From: Brachynemurus nebulosus | Taxonomy: Eukaryota > Arthropoda > Insecta > Neuroptera > Myrmeleontidae | Length of the DNA: 64,000 nucleotides | Assembly (NCBI GenBank): GCA_035578155.1 | Contig: JAPWDM010000001.1 | Coordinates: 172,756,395 to 172,820,394 of the forward strand | Direction of reading: 5' to 3' | Shown: positions 35,901-46,867 of the stretch, piece by piece | Numbering within the stretch: position 1 is the first letter of the stretch | How the letters are laid out: each line of letters opens with the position of its first letter | Position numbers and translations under genes: made by a program | The notes under the pieces: generated by a model | Databases searched by the model: none | Seen by the model: only the letters and a program-made list of their open reading frames with translations | Told to the model about the DNA's origin: nothing

Positions 35901-38066
35901 CACTCATTTTTAATATTAACACACTGACAGTGGGTAATAATGTCACAATAAGTGGTTCTGAAGTTGGACTGTCGTATGTAAGGTTTTCATAAGGTTTGTT
36001 TTTTAATGGATGTTATAGTTTTCGTTATCGAAAGTTATCGATACCGAAAATAACGATATTTTGAAAATGAATGGAAACATAATAAAAACCTTACATACGA
36101 TAGTCCAACTTCAGAACCACTTATTATTACTCACTGTCAATGTGTTAATATTAAAAATGAGTGTATGTTAACTAATACGTAATTTAAGAGGGTGACTCAC
36201 CCCCTCTCCAATGTTGCTCAAACTGAATTTTGAAATCGAAAATTTCATTTTTACGTTATTCTAAATGTCTTGAACTATTTTCCATGAAGAAAAACTTCTT
36301 AAACTACCCAAGTAGTACGACTATTCGACAGTCACCCCTAGTTAACTACCCCTAGACTTAATATTAGGACATTGAGCAAAAACAGGCCAATTAGATTTTT
36401 TGGCGTAGATTTCAAATCTGTAAACAAAATTTTTATATTGTTTAATTTTCACCCCCTTTTTGCAAAATTAACCCCTAAGTTTTAACCCCCAGCCACCCCT
36501 ATTGACACAATTTGAACAAATTGCATACCACTAGATAGCTCTTTAAAAAATAGCAATATCGCCAATTTAAACTTTTGCTCTATCTCTTACCGTTTTCGAA
36601 ATATTTAAAAAATTATGTTTTTACCCCAATTTTTGGAGGGCGATTTCACCCCTTCAAACCGTTTTTCCGCCGATAAAGAAAAATACGTGTCGCTTATTTT
36701 TTAGTGTTCTACAACATATCTAAGTTTCATCAAAATTGATAGGTCCGACCTCGCGACGTTTACTTGTCAGTGGTCAACGTATAGACTAAACCGTTCAAAT
36801 TCGTAAAGAAATAACTATATTTTTTTTTAAATCTAGCTATCTGGCTCATTAAACTCTATTACTTCTGGTCCACTTTTAACACTCTTTGGACTGGGATTGT
36901 TATGTCCGTGGGTCAATGCCAAGGTAGGTGAATACTAGAAGGATAACAAAATAGAACTATTGTACTTACAATAATAAATATCTCAAATATTCGTAGGGTG
37001 CCCTATATGGAGGCGTCAGTGGACTTTTATTTATGTTTTGGATGGTTTTCGGTGCACAAGCAGCATTGGCCAACAACTTAATTACTTACCCAATTAAAAA
37101 TGTGACAGTTGAAGGATGTGCCTTCAATGTAACTGGTCACACAACTACCACACCAATCCCCATTCCTGACGAAGGGTAAACTGTAAATTATTTGAACGTG
37201 TTCGCTAACGGTTAAAAGTGTTTGCGAACGCATTTAATTTCATTGCGTACTGGTAGCCTACTCAAAATATTCTTATTTTTCCAGAAATGTTTTCTTCTTA
37301 TACCGAATATCGTTTATGTATTACACATTTGTGGGTTTCACAGTTGCCACGATCGTGGCACTGCTTGTGACATATTTTACTGGAGGCAACCGCACAGAAG
37401 ATGTCAATCATTTGCATATTGCTCCATGCGTTCGACGATATTTCAGTCTTAAAAAGGTATTGCAAATCAAATTCCAGTTGCGGGGAAATTACATATTAAA
37501 GAAACATAAAGTTCAAATCGATATCGACAAACCCGCAAAATACAAATAATATCAAAATCACCACATAGGCGAATCAAAAGGAAAAGAAATGAAAATTCAT
37601 AAAGAAAATCAAGTTTTACTAGTTTCAACTGCTAAGGCAGTCATCTTCAGAAACAAAAGACCAAAAATCGCCAGTCAAACTTCATTAAAATTTAAATACA
37701 ACAACTTCATACAAATTTTTATGAAGTTTGACTGACGATTTTTGGTCTTTTGTTTCTGAAGATCACTGCCTTAGCATTTGAAACTAATAAAACTTGATTT
37801 TCTTTATGAATTTTCATTTCTTTTCCTTTTTATTCGGCTATGTGGTGATTTTGATGTTATTTGTATTTTGCGGGTTTGTCGATATCGATTTGAAATTTAT
37901 GTTCCTTTAATATTAAAAAAGTATTGTTGTATACACGGTTAACTGTACTTTTTCCAGTATTACATATCAACCTACTAATTTTTCTTTTTTTTTTTAGGAA
38001 ATTGGAGAGGATAATGTGCCACCCGAAGGTGTTGACTTATTAAAAAAATCAGCAGTAAAAATATGA
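32938..38066 (+). CDS. Gene B: SLC5-family sodium-coupled transporter, 13 exons, 577 aa
   Basis: Na+-coupled membrane transporter of the NIS-SMVT-SMCT type; substrate unknown. Exons: 32938-33122, 33197-33356, 33423-33488, 33563-33614, 33782-33849, 34336-34490, 34557-34697, 34763-34871, 34945-35235, 36837-36923, 36997-37175, 37285-37456, 37998-38066. All splice in frame (1734 nt). The start at 32938 gives MSEISKQFFQWPDY, matching C and D; an in-frame ATG at 32905 would add 11 residues absent from them. Motifs: FLGFPTEVYIYGIQ, TYEYLERRFDSKVRKFGS, GGIRAVIWTD (178-187), and SLSSLSSGLNSMAAVILED with Ser349-Ser350 at the expected Na2 sodium site. Two NVT glycosylation sequons (473 and 482) flank Cys479 in a likely outer loop. 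Intron 5 holds a LINE-like tail, intron 9 a 1.48 kb foldback and intron 12 a 0.4 kb hairpin. Confidence 0.93.
33920..34265 (+). repeat. LINE-like 3' tail in intron 5 of gene B
   Basis: The block starts AGCTGTACTCGCGACGTCGTT and runs through AAAGTATCCTAAGTGCTGATG and AAATTTCATCAAAATCCGTTC to a GACAGACATAC tail. The CCGTTCAATAGTTTTTGCGT...ACAGACAGACATA pattern is typical of RTE-type LINE 3' ends and derived SINEs in arthropods. Related sequence is at 46868-47323. No reverse transcriptase is present. Confidence 0.6.
35292..36767. mobile_element. 1.48 kb foldback element, copy 2 (intron 9 of gene B)
   Basis: Complete copy of the foldback at 22338-23799. Ends are ACAAGTAAACGTC and GACGTTTACTTGT. 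The arms are roughly 700 bp and the centre carries the same GTTATCGAAAGTTATCGATA loop. It sits between exons 9 and 10. No target duplication is evident at its edges. Confidence 0.92.
37493..37917. repeat. 0.42 kb hairpin in intron 12 of gene B
   Basis: Arms at about 37493-37697 and 37722-37917 are near-perfect reverse complements (for example CAAATCGATATCGAC and ATATCGATTTG; GGTCTTTTGTTTCTGAAGAT and its complement). The loop is about 25 bp. Transcribed with gene B, it could form a long RNA hairpin. Confidence 0.9.
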
Positions 38067-38936
38067 TACAGTAATTTTAGTTGCAATATAATTGGCATGA
38101 TCCAGAAAATTTTGAAATTGTCTCTGCATGATAACCAATTGTACCTGAGGTTACACAAAGCATAAATCATTCGATTATTTTTATCGACTATTTATCATTC
38201 GATTATTTTTGTTGATTATTTTCATTCGACTATTTTTATTCGATTATTTCTATCAATTGCTTTTTATTCAATTAGGTATTTAAATTAAATTCTAAAACAA
38301 ATTTTTTTTAAATTTGTGTTTTGTTTTTAGAAATGGTTTTATTTTTATATTTTGTTTTCAAGATTATGGGTTTTTCCATTTTAATAGTCGTTAGTTTAAT
38401 AAGGAAGCGCCCCTTCTGGCAAGGGTACCCATATGACGATTTGTAGGGGAGGGGGTTTAGAACGGAGGGTAAGGAGTATTTTTAATATTTTGGATGACAA
38501 ATGGCGACTTGTAAATAGCTATAAAAAGTTACAATTTCAACCATGTTATAAAACTTTATTCTGTTGCTAAAATACTAGGCAAAGTTAAAGAAAAAACACT
38601 TGACTACCACTACTCTTATATATTTTAACGTTTCACTAACAGCTAGGGTGGGTGGGGGGTCTCCTTGCTCCCGAGTATGGGCGCTCTTGCCTTCTGAGTG
38701 GTGCTGTTTATCAAATATTTTTACAAGTTTATAAGAAAACATTACCAATCTTGTTTTCATAATTTTTTTTCTCATAAACTGTCACCTGTTTGTTTTCAAT
38801 AGATCTTCCTTTCAGTAAACATTACAAATAATCGATTATTTTTCAATTATTAGGTTGTTCTGATCAAACCCGTCCATACAGAATCTTGAATAAAAGACAT
38901 AGATTTCATATGTTAGTCTGTATATTTAAGGATCAA
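38067..38936. other. Gene B downstream region
   Basis: No gene. 38170-38290 repeats TTTATTCGATTATTTTTAT-like words. 38440-38480 and 38640-38680 are G-rich patches. Nothing else is recognised. Confidence 0.45.
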
Positions 38937-39534
38937 TTAGATGTAGTCACCCTGCGCATTTATAACAGCTTGCCAGCGCTCAGGTACTACTTGTCTATGA
39001 GACGACGATCTCTAATAGCAGGACGAAGGGAAGAGGAGAATTGACACGAACTGTTATGCTAAAAAGAGACAGACGGAATACATATTGTGCTAAAAAGAGA
39101 CAGATCACAATGAAGGAAACGACGGCGTCAGAGATCATCGTCTCATAGACAAGTTGTAGTTTTCTTACTGACTGGTACCTTCCATGTTGATTGCCATCCA
39201 TTATTTCTTTATCCAAAGCTCTTCGTAAGGCATCAGCATCAGGGTAAACAACGGCACCAATTCTTCTCTTAAAAGCAACCATAATCGCATGGATTTAAGT
39301 CGGGGGAATAGGGTGGCTGGATCCACTGCTCAATGTTATGTTGATCCATCCAGGTCTCCACAGATGAATGCCATGAATTGCCATTTGAACCATTGATCAG
39401 CCATGTTGGGTGCTCATAATTTTTGAACCATTGATCCGTCAGATGGTTCAAAAATTATGAGCACCCAATATGGCTGTTAGATGAAAACGCAAAGGCTCAT
39501 CGTCATTCATTTGTGGAGACCTGGATGGATCAAC
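38937..39534 (-). pseudogene. Tc1/mariner transposase remnant, interrupted by a MITE
   Basis: On the minus strand the frame reads WFKNYEHPTWLI, SSVETWMDQHN and QWIQPPYSPDLNPCDYGCF, the conserved C-terminal catalytic region of mariner-superfamily transposases. It continues with FKRRIGAVVYPDADALRRA and, beyond the MITE at 38987-39156, VPERWQAVINAQGDYI and a stop at 38937-38939. The N-terminal half is missing. 39441-39534 is a plus-strand copy of part of the same region (HPIWLLDENAKAHRHS), forming an inverted repeat with 39345-39440. This is a rearranged, dead copy. Confidence 0.8.
38987..39156. mobile_element. TA-flanked MITE inside the mariner remnant
   Basis: A 170-bp element with ends CTACTTGTCTATGAGACGA and TCATAGACAAGTTG and TA at each side (38985-38986 and 39157-39158). 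Taking out the element and one TA lets the transposase frame run on across the site (KLQ... becomes ...LPERW), which confirms the borders. Confidence 0.85.
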
Positions 39535-40082
39535 ATACCTGGCACCGCAGGTCTATTTCTTGCTGAAGTATTTAGTGATTCATTAAGTTCACTTTCAAGT
39601 GGTTTGAATTCGTTGGCAACTGTAATTCTTGCGGATATTTATAAAGCATTCGAAAAATTGGGAAACCTCGTACAGGTAATAAATATAGTAAATCAATTTA
39701 AATAAAGAGAACGTAATTGTCTGCTGTTTATAAATTAGGTATCTAGTTCATTAGACTCCATTACGTCGGGTCCAATTTTAACAATATTTACGTTAGGGTT
39801 ACTATGTCCGTGGGTCAATGCAAAAGTAAATATGTAATAGGAATTAATATGAAAATAGTTATAGAGTAACTTTGCTTTCGTAATATTGGTAGCGTGCTCT
39901 CTATGGAGGCACTTGTGGAATTTAGTTTATGTTTTGGATAGTTTTTGGAGCACAAGCCGCAATGGTAAATGGTTTGTTTACTTACCCAATAAAAAAGGTT
40001 ACTTTAGAAGGATGCGCGTTCAATGTAACCACTCTTACGACTTTGGTGCCACCAACTTTACTTGATGAAAGGTAAAATACCC

Positions 40083-40394
40083 CTGTCGCAGCATCCCGCA
40101 TAACACAGCGAATTTCCGTTTATAAAAATTAGTTTTTCTCGGTAACCAATTTTTATAGAATAATGGTTTAAAAACCTTTTTTATGTGATTTTGTTCGCCT
40201 CTTTCTAATGGTGTAAAAAAAAAAATATTGCAAAAATTTTTGGAATATTTGGCAAAAAACTAATTTTTTTCACGAAAAATGTCCAAAAAACCATGTTTCC
40301 GGCACCGGATGTGTCTGGCTAACGATTTGGTACTTCCAACATTTTCACCGAATTTCGTAAAAATAGCACATTTCGTTCGAGAGTTATCGTGCGG

Positions 40395-40488
<94 letters not shown>

Positions 40489-40500
40489 CATTTTGAATTC
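40083..40500 (+). repeat. Microsatellite-associated dispersed repeat, best copy
   Basis: Starts CTGTCGCAGCATCCCGCATAA, has an A/T-rich body and the GTGTCTGGCTAACGATTTGG core, ends with TTCGAGAGTTATCGTGCGGA, and then runs into (CA)n and about 77 bp of (TA)n at 40410-40486. It is inserted in intron 11 of the pseudogene. Relatives are at 330-605 (reverse), 14388 and 50361. Confidence 0.7.
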
Positions 40501-40814
40501 CATTCTGGAAATTCGCTAAAATAAATTTTTGTATATAATCTTTAATCTTATTGTTAGTAAAACTTTTTAATATTTTTAGTGATGTATTTTTCTTATATCG
40601 AATTTCAATTATGTATTATACTCTTGTGGGTGCCGTAGTTTCACTGATAGTAGCATTGCTTGTTACTTTTGTCACTGTAGGTAATAATTGGGAAGATGAA
40701 ATCAATCCCCAGCATATAGCTCCTTTTGTCAGGCGATACTTTAATCTTAAAAAAAAGGTCAGTTTTATCCACAGAATACAGAACGAACGATTCTCTATAC
40801 TACTGAAACCAGTG

Positions 40815-41090
40815 TAACGACAAAGGACAGAAAATATCCCACCACTATGTTATATATGTGCACGCGGAGTTGTGTGTGGTAGTGCGATAGATGGTTGTGT
40901 GTATGGGTGTCTTGTATACGCATATAACATAACATGCATGTGGCACGCACATGTACGTGATGTACGTATACCACGTATACCGTGTCAACACAACGGCAAC
41001 AATATGACAACAATTGAAACAAACCCATTGATAGCTACTAAGCGAATGACAACAGAGTTCTGTAAAATGCACATACTTGCCCATAAGTGA
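40815..41090. other. GT-rich insert in pseudogene intron 12
   Basis: This segment is missing from the same intron of gene C (57813-57898) and differs from its surroundings: many GTGTG and ACGTATAC words, less A/T-rich. No inverted ends or coding motif were found. Origin unknown. Confidence 0.45.
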
Positions 41091-41282
41091 TTGCAGAAAA
41101 GAGATAGTTGTATTCCTTCTTATGTTCTATGGTTTTATCCTATAACAAAATAGTTATCCATTGCCTTGATTATTCGTTGACAATATCTAAAAAACAAATA
41201 TTTTGCTTTTCAAACAAGTGCAGGTAAAAAATTACCGGCAGAAAGTATCGATCTTCTGAAGAAATCCAATATGGATATATAA

Positions 41283-41674
41283 TTGGATATGCGTAACAGA
41301 CTAAGTATATATTCACTGAGAAAATTCTAAATCTATTAAAATTATTTATCAACTGTATCTGAAATTATAACGAAAATGTATATGAATATCCTGCCCACTT
41401 TCTAAACAGTATTCCTTTTATAATATTTATTTTAATACTTACATAACATACAGTCAGCTTATAATGTAATTATCTATTTATGTAACAAGTACATAATGGA
41501 GGTTTGTATGTAGGAGCCGCGTTTATGGCAGAGTGAGCTTGCCAGCGAGGTCAATAAAAAAAGTTTATGAGGATATATTAATGCACTTCGATTATACCCA
41601 TCCACATTATATCGATGAAAATATAACTTTTAAAGTAGAAACTTCATCTTAAAAAGTATCTGAAATTGGATATA
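41283..41674. other. Gene-free stretch
   Basis: AT-rich sequence after the pseudogene; nothing recognised. Confidence 0.4.
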
Positions 41675-42428
41675 CAGTCTGTTAAGTAAGATCGTGGTCG
41701 ACCATACTCACAAATGGTAAAAGTTTTTCTCGGGCCCAGTTCATATTCTGGTACCGAATTAACATGTATATGTGTGCGTAACACAGACATTGTTATAAAA
41801 CTACCTTTCTCAGTAGGGAGTCGCAAACCTTTTTCATTTCAAATATTTTTTTTATTTTATTTTTGAGTTCTATAGAGAGCTAAATGCATCTTTATTAAGT
41901 ATAGTGTGGGTATATTATTTTATTGTCAAATATTTAAAAAAAGTAAATTGTTTTAATTTCACAAAATTAATTAAATGGTACATTTAGGAAGTTAAATGTA
42001 TCCTAATAGAAAATAGTATATACAATATAGGTTTTAATTTGGGAAAAAATTATACAGTATAGGATTTTTTTGTGGTTTAAAAAAAATACTTATCACAGTG
42101 CATAATGAGAATGAAATTTTTCACAGTGCATAATGAGTATAAACATTTAAAAAAAATTCAAAATTTAAATCGGTACAGGCCGGCCAAGTGGGGACTCAAA
42201 AAAGGGTGTCTCCTCGTTAACGTGATTCCAACCCTCCTGGTGATCTAAAACATAAAATTTTAGTTAATTCTTAATAAACAAGGATGTAGAATTAGTTGGA
42301 CGTAGCCGATTTGAAAAAATAAATTCTCTCACCAAATGGCGACCATTTAAAAAAAATCATTTTTTCGCCTCCTTTTTTCAACTTTGAAAATTTTTTTAAA
42401 AATAGTAAAAAAAATTATACTCCATATA

Positions 42429-43690
42429 GGGTAAGAGACCCGATGACCGAACACTATTTTTAGCTGTATCATTAAAGTAGCTTAAAAAAATTAAAAAATA
42501 AACAAAACACCCATTTTTTTTTCTTAAACCAAGTTTTTTTAATCCAATGAATATGTTTTTAAGAAAATATAACCCAAAAATTATGATTTATTAATGTTTT
42601 TGTTTTATAATTTGTTGACGTCTATGAAAAAACGGATAGAATATATTAGCCTCCTTTAAAAAATCAACACACTGACCCGTAAGAAATAACACGCATTTAA
42701 CGTACATGACATAGAATACATATTTTTTTTGTACATCTTTTGCTATCGAATATTTAAACCATTATCTTCCAGCCACTTTGACATTCTATCCACTACAAGG
42801 TGTCACTTTGTGTCATAGAGTATCACAAAGTGACATCTTGTGAAACATAGAACGTCAAAGCAACAATGACAGAAGGGTTTAAATATTCGATAAAATAAAC
42901 CACTAAAATACTGTATTTCGTTTCGCCATCTGCTGATGTTTTAAAAAAGATTGTGTACATTCTAACTTATCCAAACAGTTAAATTAAGTATATATTTAAT
43001 GTGTTTAATGTACACACGTGCACAGTTTATGTCGTTTCAGATTTAATACATATGTTTGACGTTTTTATTTGATAATATGTAAATAACAATTTCGAAGTTT
43101 TAATTCAATATTAATTATTTTTCAATTGATTTTACGTTCTGAAATAAATAAAATATTAAAGTGAAATTATAAAAACGGTTAGTTAAGTGTTTTAAACCCA
43201 AAAATTAATTAAAAATGTTTATAAAATAGGTATGTAATATATAATTCTCAAAATGGGGTACCCAACCTTAAAACTCGGATCCCAAGAAGAAAAACTTATA
43301 CAAATAATATTTAACGCATATAAAATATAATTTAGCTATCCTAATCTCTTAAGTGGACTAATAACAATTATTTGTATACTTTTATTATGCTAATAACTTT
43401 AAAAATTCGGTGAAAAATGTTACAATTTATAACCCATGTGTTTTGAATAATGATCATCCATCATATTAAAAATTCACGAATTCAACAAAAATTGTTCGAT
43501 ATATATATCTGTATTTCTTAAATTAAGTGAGGAGACATTAAATGTGAGGTGAATTTAAATTGAAAAATAATCATTCTATTAATAATAATTTTTTTTTATC
43601 AGAGGTTTCTTTTAGAAATAACTTCATTAAGATATAAATGTCAAAACTGTTCGGACTTATAACCCCGTTCGACAATCGGGTCTTTTACCC
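42429..43690. mobile_element. 1.26 kb TA-flanked element nested in the 3.2 kb element
   Basis: Ends GGGTAAGAGACCCGATGACC and, complemented, GGGTAAAAGACCCGATTGTC are inverted over about 24 bp. TA lies on both sides. The interior is AT-rich with no convincing frame. A short local inverted repeat of TTTGTGTCA/CACTTTG words lies near 42776-42850. Confidence 0.7.
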
Positions 43691-44160
43691 TAATTCTAAA
43701 TTTAATTTACCTATTTTAATATTAAAAAATATTAACTAACAAAAATGTTTTTTTACAGGAACACTTTTCACATAAGGCAAATTTTTATATTTGACAAGGC
43801 CTTTTAAAGGCCGCCTTTGGTAAATGGGATGGTTATTTTGTGCCATTATTTTCAGTAACTTTTCTCATTTATGTCTGGTGGCTTTTAACCGCCTTTCACC
43901 TCCTTTTTTCAACTTTGGAAATTTTTTAAAAATAGTAAAAAAAAATTCCAAAAACCCCTATGTCGAACCAATTTTGATAGTATTAAAAAGAGCTGTACGA
44001 AATTTCAAGTAAATCGGTGCATTGAGATATGTCAACCGTATCGAAAAAAGTAGTTTTGAGTAATTTATATTAAAAATTTGAATTTAACACTGAAAAGATA
44101 CACAGTACAAAATAACATTCATACATATGTAAAGAAACTGAATGATGCAATAATTTATAC

Positions 44161-44332
44161 CAGTGATTCCCGAAGTGGGAGTCGCGATCCCTAGAGGAGT
44201 CACAGAAACAATTGATGATAGATCACACATTTATTTTTTACACATTTTCTACCAATTTCTACATACTTCGAGGGTTTTTTATATTCTTTAAGTGCAAAGG
44301 GGAGTGGCGAACCAAAAGTTTGGGCACCACTG
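44161..44332. mobile_element. hAT-type MITE nested in the 3.2 kb element
   Basis: Ends CAGTGATTCCCGAAGTGGG and, complemented, CAGTGGTGCCCAAAC are hAT-like. The 8-bp flanks ATTTATAC and ATTTATAT match at seven of eight positions. Length 172 bp. Confidence 0.78.
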
Positions 44333-45055
44333 ATTTATATAATTCTGTAAGGTGATAACAAATGGCTTAGAAACAATCAATAGCCAACATTACCGCAAAT
44401 AATTGTCTAAATTTCTTTTTTTTATATTTCATTCTCATTATGCACTATGATAAGTATTTTTTTTAAACCACAAAAAAACCTTATACTGTATAATTTTTCC
44501 CCAAATTAAAACCTATATTGTATATACTATTTTCAATTAGGATACATTTAGCTTCCTAAATGTACCATTTAATTAATTTTGTGAAATTAAAACAATTTAC
44601 TTTTTTTAAATATTTGACAATAAAATTATATACCCACACTATAATTAATAAAGATGCATTTAGCTCTCTATAGAACTCAAAAATAAAATAAAAAAAATAT
44701 TTGAAATGAAAAAGGTTTGCGACTCCCTACTGTGAAACGTAGTTTTATAACAATGTCTGTGTTACGCACACATATACATGTTAATTCGGTACCAGAATAT
44801 GAACTGGACCCAATTTTTATATAAATTATTTCGGCCACGATCTTACTTAACAGACTGTAATTATTAAAATAGTAAAGGGAACCCTAGTATATTATTTATA
44901 TAAATGGTATGTTAACTATTAAATCTAAAATTTTTTGTAAATAATGGTTAAATTACCTATAACAGTGTTAACCGGGCAGCAGTGTCACGCAGAAATTTGT
45001 CCAGTTAACAGAGGTGTCCGCTTAATTAACAGGGCAGAGTAAGTTATAGAATTAA

Positions 45056-45963
45056 CCCTAGAATCATACGTACTCGTCAAAACGACGAACGAACTTCTCT
45101 ACCTGCTCCAATACTACAACTTGTCGTTGCCTGTTTGCTATGAAACTTCTGTTATCTAATTTATTTGTTATTATAACACATAAGACGTATAAATTTTGTT
45201 TATAGCTGTTTTTTTTTTATACTGAAATAGTGTGCGACGATGTATGATTAACCAATGTTTTTTTTTTTAAAGATTTTGTACTCCACATATAAAAGTTTTC
45301 CTAATTTTTCTAAAATTTATTAAGATATGGATGTTATAATTAATTTATTCAATGATTATGATAATGTGAAAGATGATTACAGCTGTTTGACTTATAGAGA
45401 CGACATAATACTGAAATTGTAATATATTGAATCGAAAACTAAAGAATGCGTTTCGAATGACTTAATAAAAGATTAACAATTTATTTTGTGGAAAATATTT
45501 TAATTTTTATAATTTTTTGAGATCTTATTCGAAAAATAACTAACAAATTTTAGAAAATTTACAAATATGTCTAATGGGGAAATAACTACATATCTACAGG
45601 AATATTTATGACTGAGAAATTTCACATTTTGTAAAGTCACACATTTCCACTGACTCATAATAGTTCATAAATTAATTATTTGAAAGACATGTTTTATGAT
45701 ACAATTGAGGTATTTATCTATTTTTTAATTTTTATAATGAAAATATGCTTTGATAAAAGATTAAAAAAATTAATACGTATTTATATTAAGAAGTTTTTTC
45801 AAATTCAATTTTTTTTAAATATTTTGTTCGCTTTTATAGTATTGTTATGTAAAAAAAATGTTTCTTGCAAATAAACTCTAAAACTCCCCGTAAAAAGTCC
45901 ATTCGTCAAAATGACGCCGATGTATGATTAACTTGACTCGTAGAGCAACGTATGATTCTAGGG
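45056..45963. mobile_element. piggyBac-type MITE, copy 2
   Basis: A 908-bp relative of 24009-24926 with CCCTAGAATCATACG and CGTATGATTCTAGGG ends and TTAA at 45052-45055 and 45964-45967. It is collinear with copy 1 apart from small indels. An open frame at 45680-45874 is not convincing. Confidence 0.92.
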
Positions 45964-46065
45964 TTAAGTAATGTCGTATTCAAAAATATAACGTTTATAA
46001 ATGCATCATCACATTAGAATCATTGTTAACAAGTTAAAACATGAACAATTATACCGAACCCATAT

Positions 46066-46067
46066 AC

Positions 46068-46162
<95 letters not shown>
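46066..46162. repeat. (TA)n microsatellite
   Basis: About 97 bp of TA/TATG repeat. Tyr-Ile repeat frames on both strands are artefacts of it. Confidence 0.95.
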
Positions 46163-46164
<2 letters not shown>

Positions 46165-46342
46165 CATATACATACGCCGGTTAATAGAGGTAATAATGTA
46201 TTAAATAATATGTCATCGCCAAAAAACACTGTGTCCGCGTCCAATTAACAGAGGGTCCGCGTAAGAGAATGCTGAATGCATTGCTTTTAGTATAGCATGC
46301 CACCGATTAAAAGAAGTGTCCGTAATCAGAAGTTCTACTGTA

Positions 46343-46867
46343 TCTTTATCTAGATATTTTAAATTAACTGTTATCTATTATCTACTTAATAAAATTCGAC
46401 ATCTTGTCCAACATTAATGAAGAGAGAAAATACCAAAAATTCCTACTTACCTTGAAAATACTTTCCTTAAAGTACTAACTTGCATTCACTGTTGGCCTAA
46501 GAGGTAAGTCGTATTGTATTCTACGTCCAAAGTAATCTTTAAAGAAGGCCTGAGTTTCTGTAGTTCAAATAAGAATTAAAGCCTGCTTATTTAGTTCAAT
46601 AAATTGTTAAGTTTTCGTAATTGTTATTAGTATGGCGAGTGCGTGTGAATCGACTACTTCATTATAACTTTCAATAAAATAAAATTCATACTACGCTCAT
46701 AAATATTAATTAAACAATTACAGGGCAAATTTTTTAAGACAAAAATTACTTCCATAATTAAAAAATAAATCTTTAAAATAAATATTAACACTTCGTACAT
46801 TGTGACATATCATATTATCATCACTGAAAACCGAAATTAGCAACATTAATTTTTTTTTATTGTTTGC
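46343..46867. other. Gene-free stretch
   Basis: Nothing recognised; AT-rich. Confidence 0.4.

Larger units (their letters stand above)
39535..41282 (+). pseudogene. Truncated SLC5 pseudogene closest to gene C (exons 9-13)
   Basis: Matches the 3' half of gene C through both exons and introns. Exon 9 remnant 39535-39675 lacks its first part and has an internal 93-bp (31-codon) in-frame deletion removing one membrane helix (AFEKLGN for AFVKDV...VEKLGN). Exon 10 is 39739-39825. Exon 11 (39893-40071) has a stop at 39923-39925. Exon 12 (40580-40757) has two extra codons. The exon 13 remnant ends at 41280-41282, and its acceptor AG is changed to AA. Exons 1-8 are absent. The left edge joins mariner transposase sequence within a 2-bp overlap. 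Intron 11 carries the microsatellite repeat and intron 12 a GT-rich insert. Not functional. Confidence 0.92.
41675..44857. mobile_element. 3.2 kb element with about 450-bp inverted ends
   Basis: The left end starts CAGTCTGTTAAGTAAGATCG at 41675 and the right end is its complement, ending at 44857. TA lies on each side (41673-41674 and 44858-44859). The inverted arms run inward to about 42120 and 44400 (shared CTATAGAGAGCTAAATGCAT and GCATAATGAGAATGAA). CAG...CTG ends with TA suggest the Tc1/mariner class. The interior has no transposase. It carries two later insertions (42429-43690 and 44161-44332) and a roughly 60-bp direct repeat (CTCCTTTTTTCAACTTTG at about 42370 and 43899). Confidence 0.8.
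44960..46340. mobile_element. Pogo-like remnant carrying other insertions
   Basis: The right end reads GTCCGTAATCAGAAGTTCTACTG followed by TA, a pogo/Tigger-like terminus. Both sides carry repeated AATTAACAGAGGTGTCCGC-type subterminal words (44990-45040 and 46235-46320). The left terminus is not identifiable. The piggyBac-type MITE and a (TA)n tract sit inside. Confidence 0.55.

Noticed and set aside
39481..39705. 74-codon frame reading from mariner sequence into SLC5 exon 9
   Set aside because: A tempting chimeric gene, but the start lies in out-of-frame transposase sequence and the frame ends in intron sequence of a pseudogene.
40279..40524. 81-codon frame ending in a Tyr-Ile repeat, and similar frames at 46001-46244
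   Set aside because: Products of (TA)n tracts and dispersed repeats.
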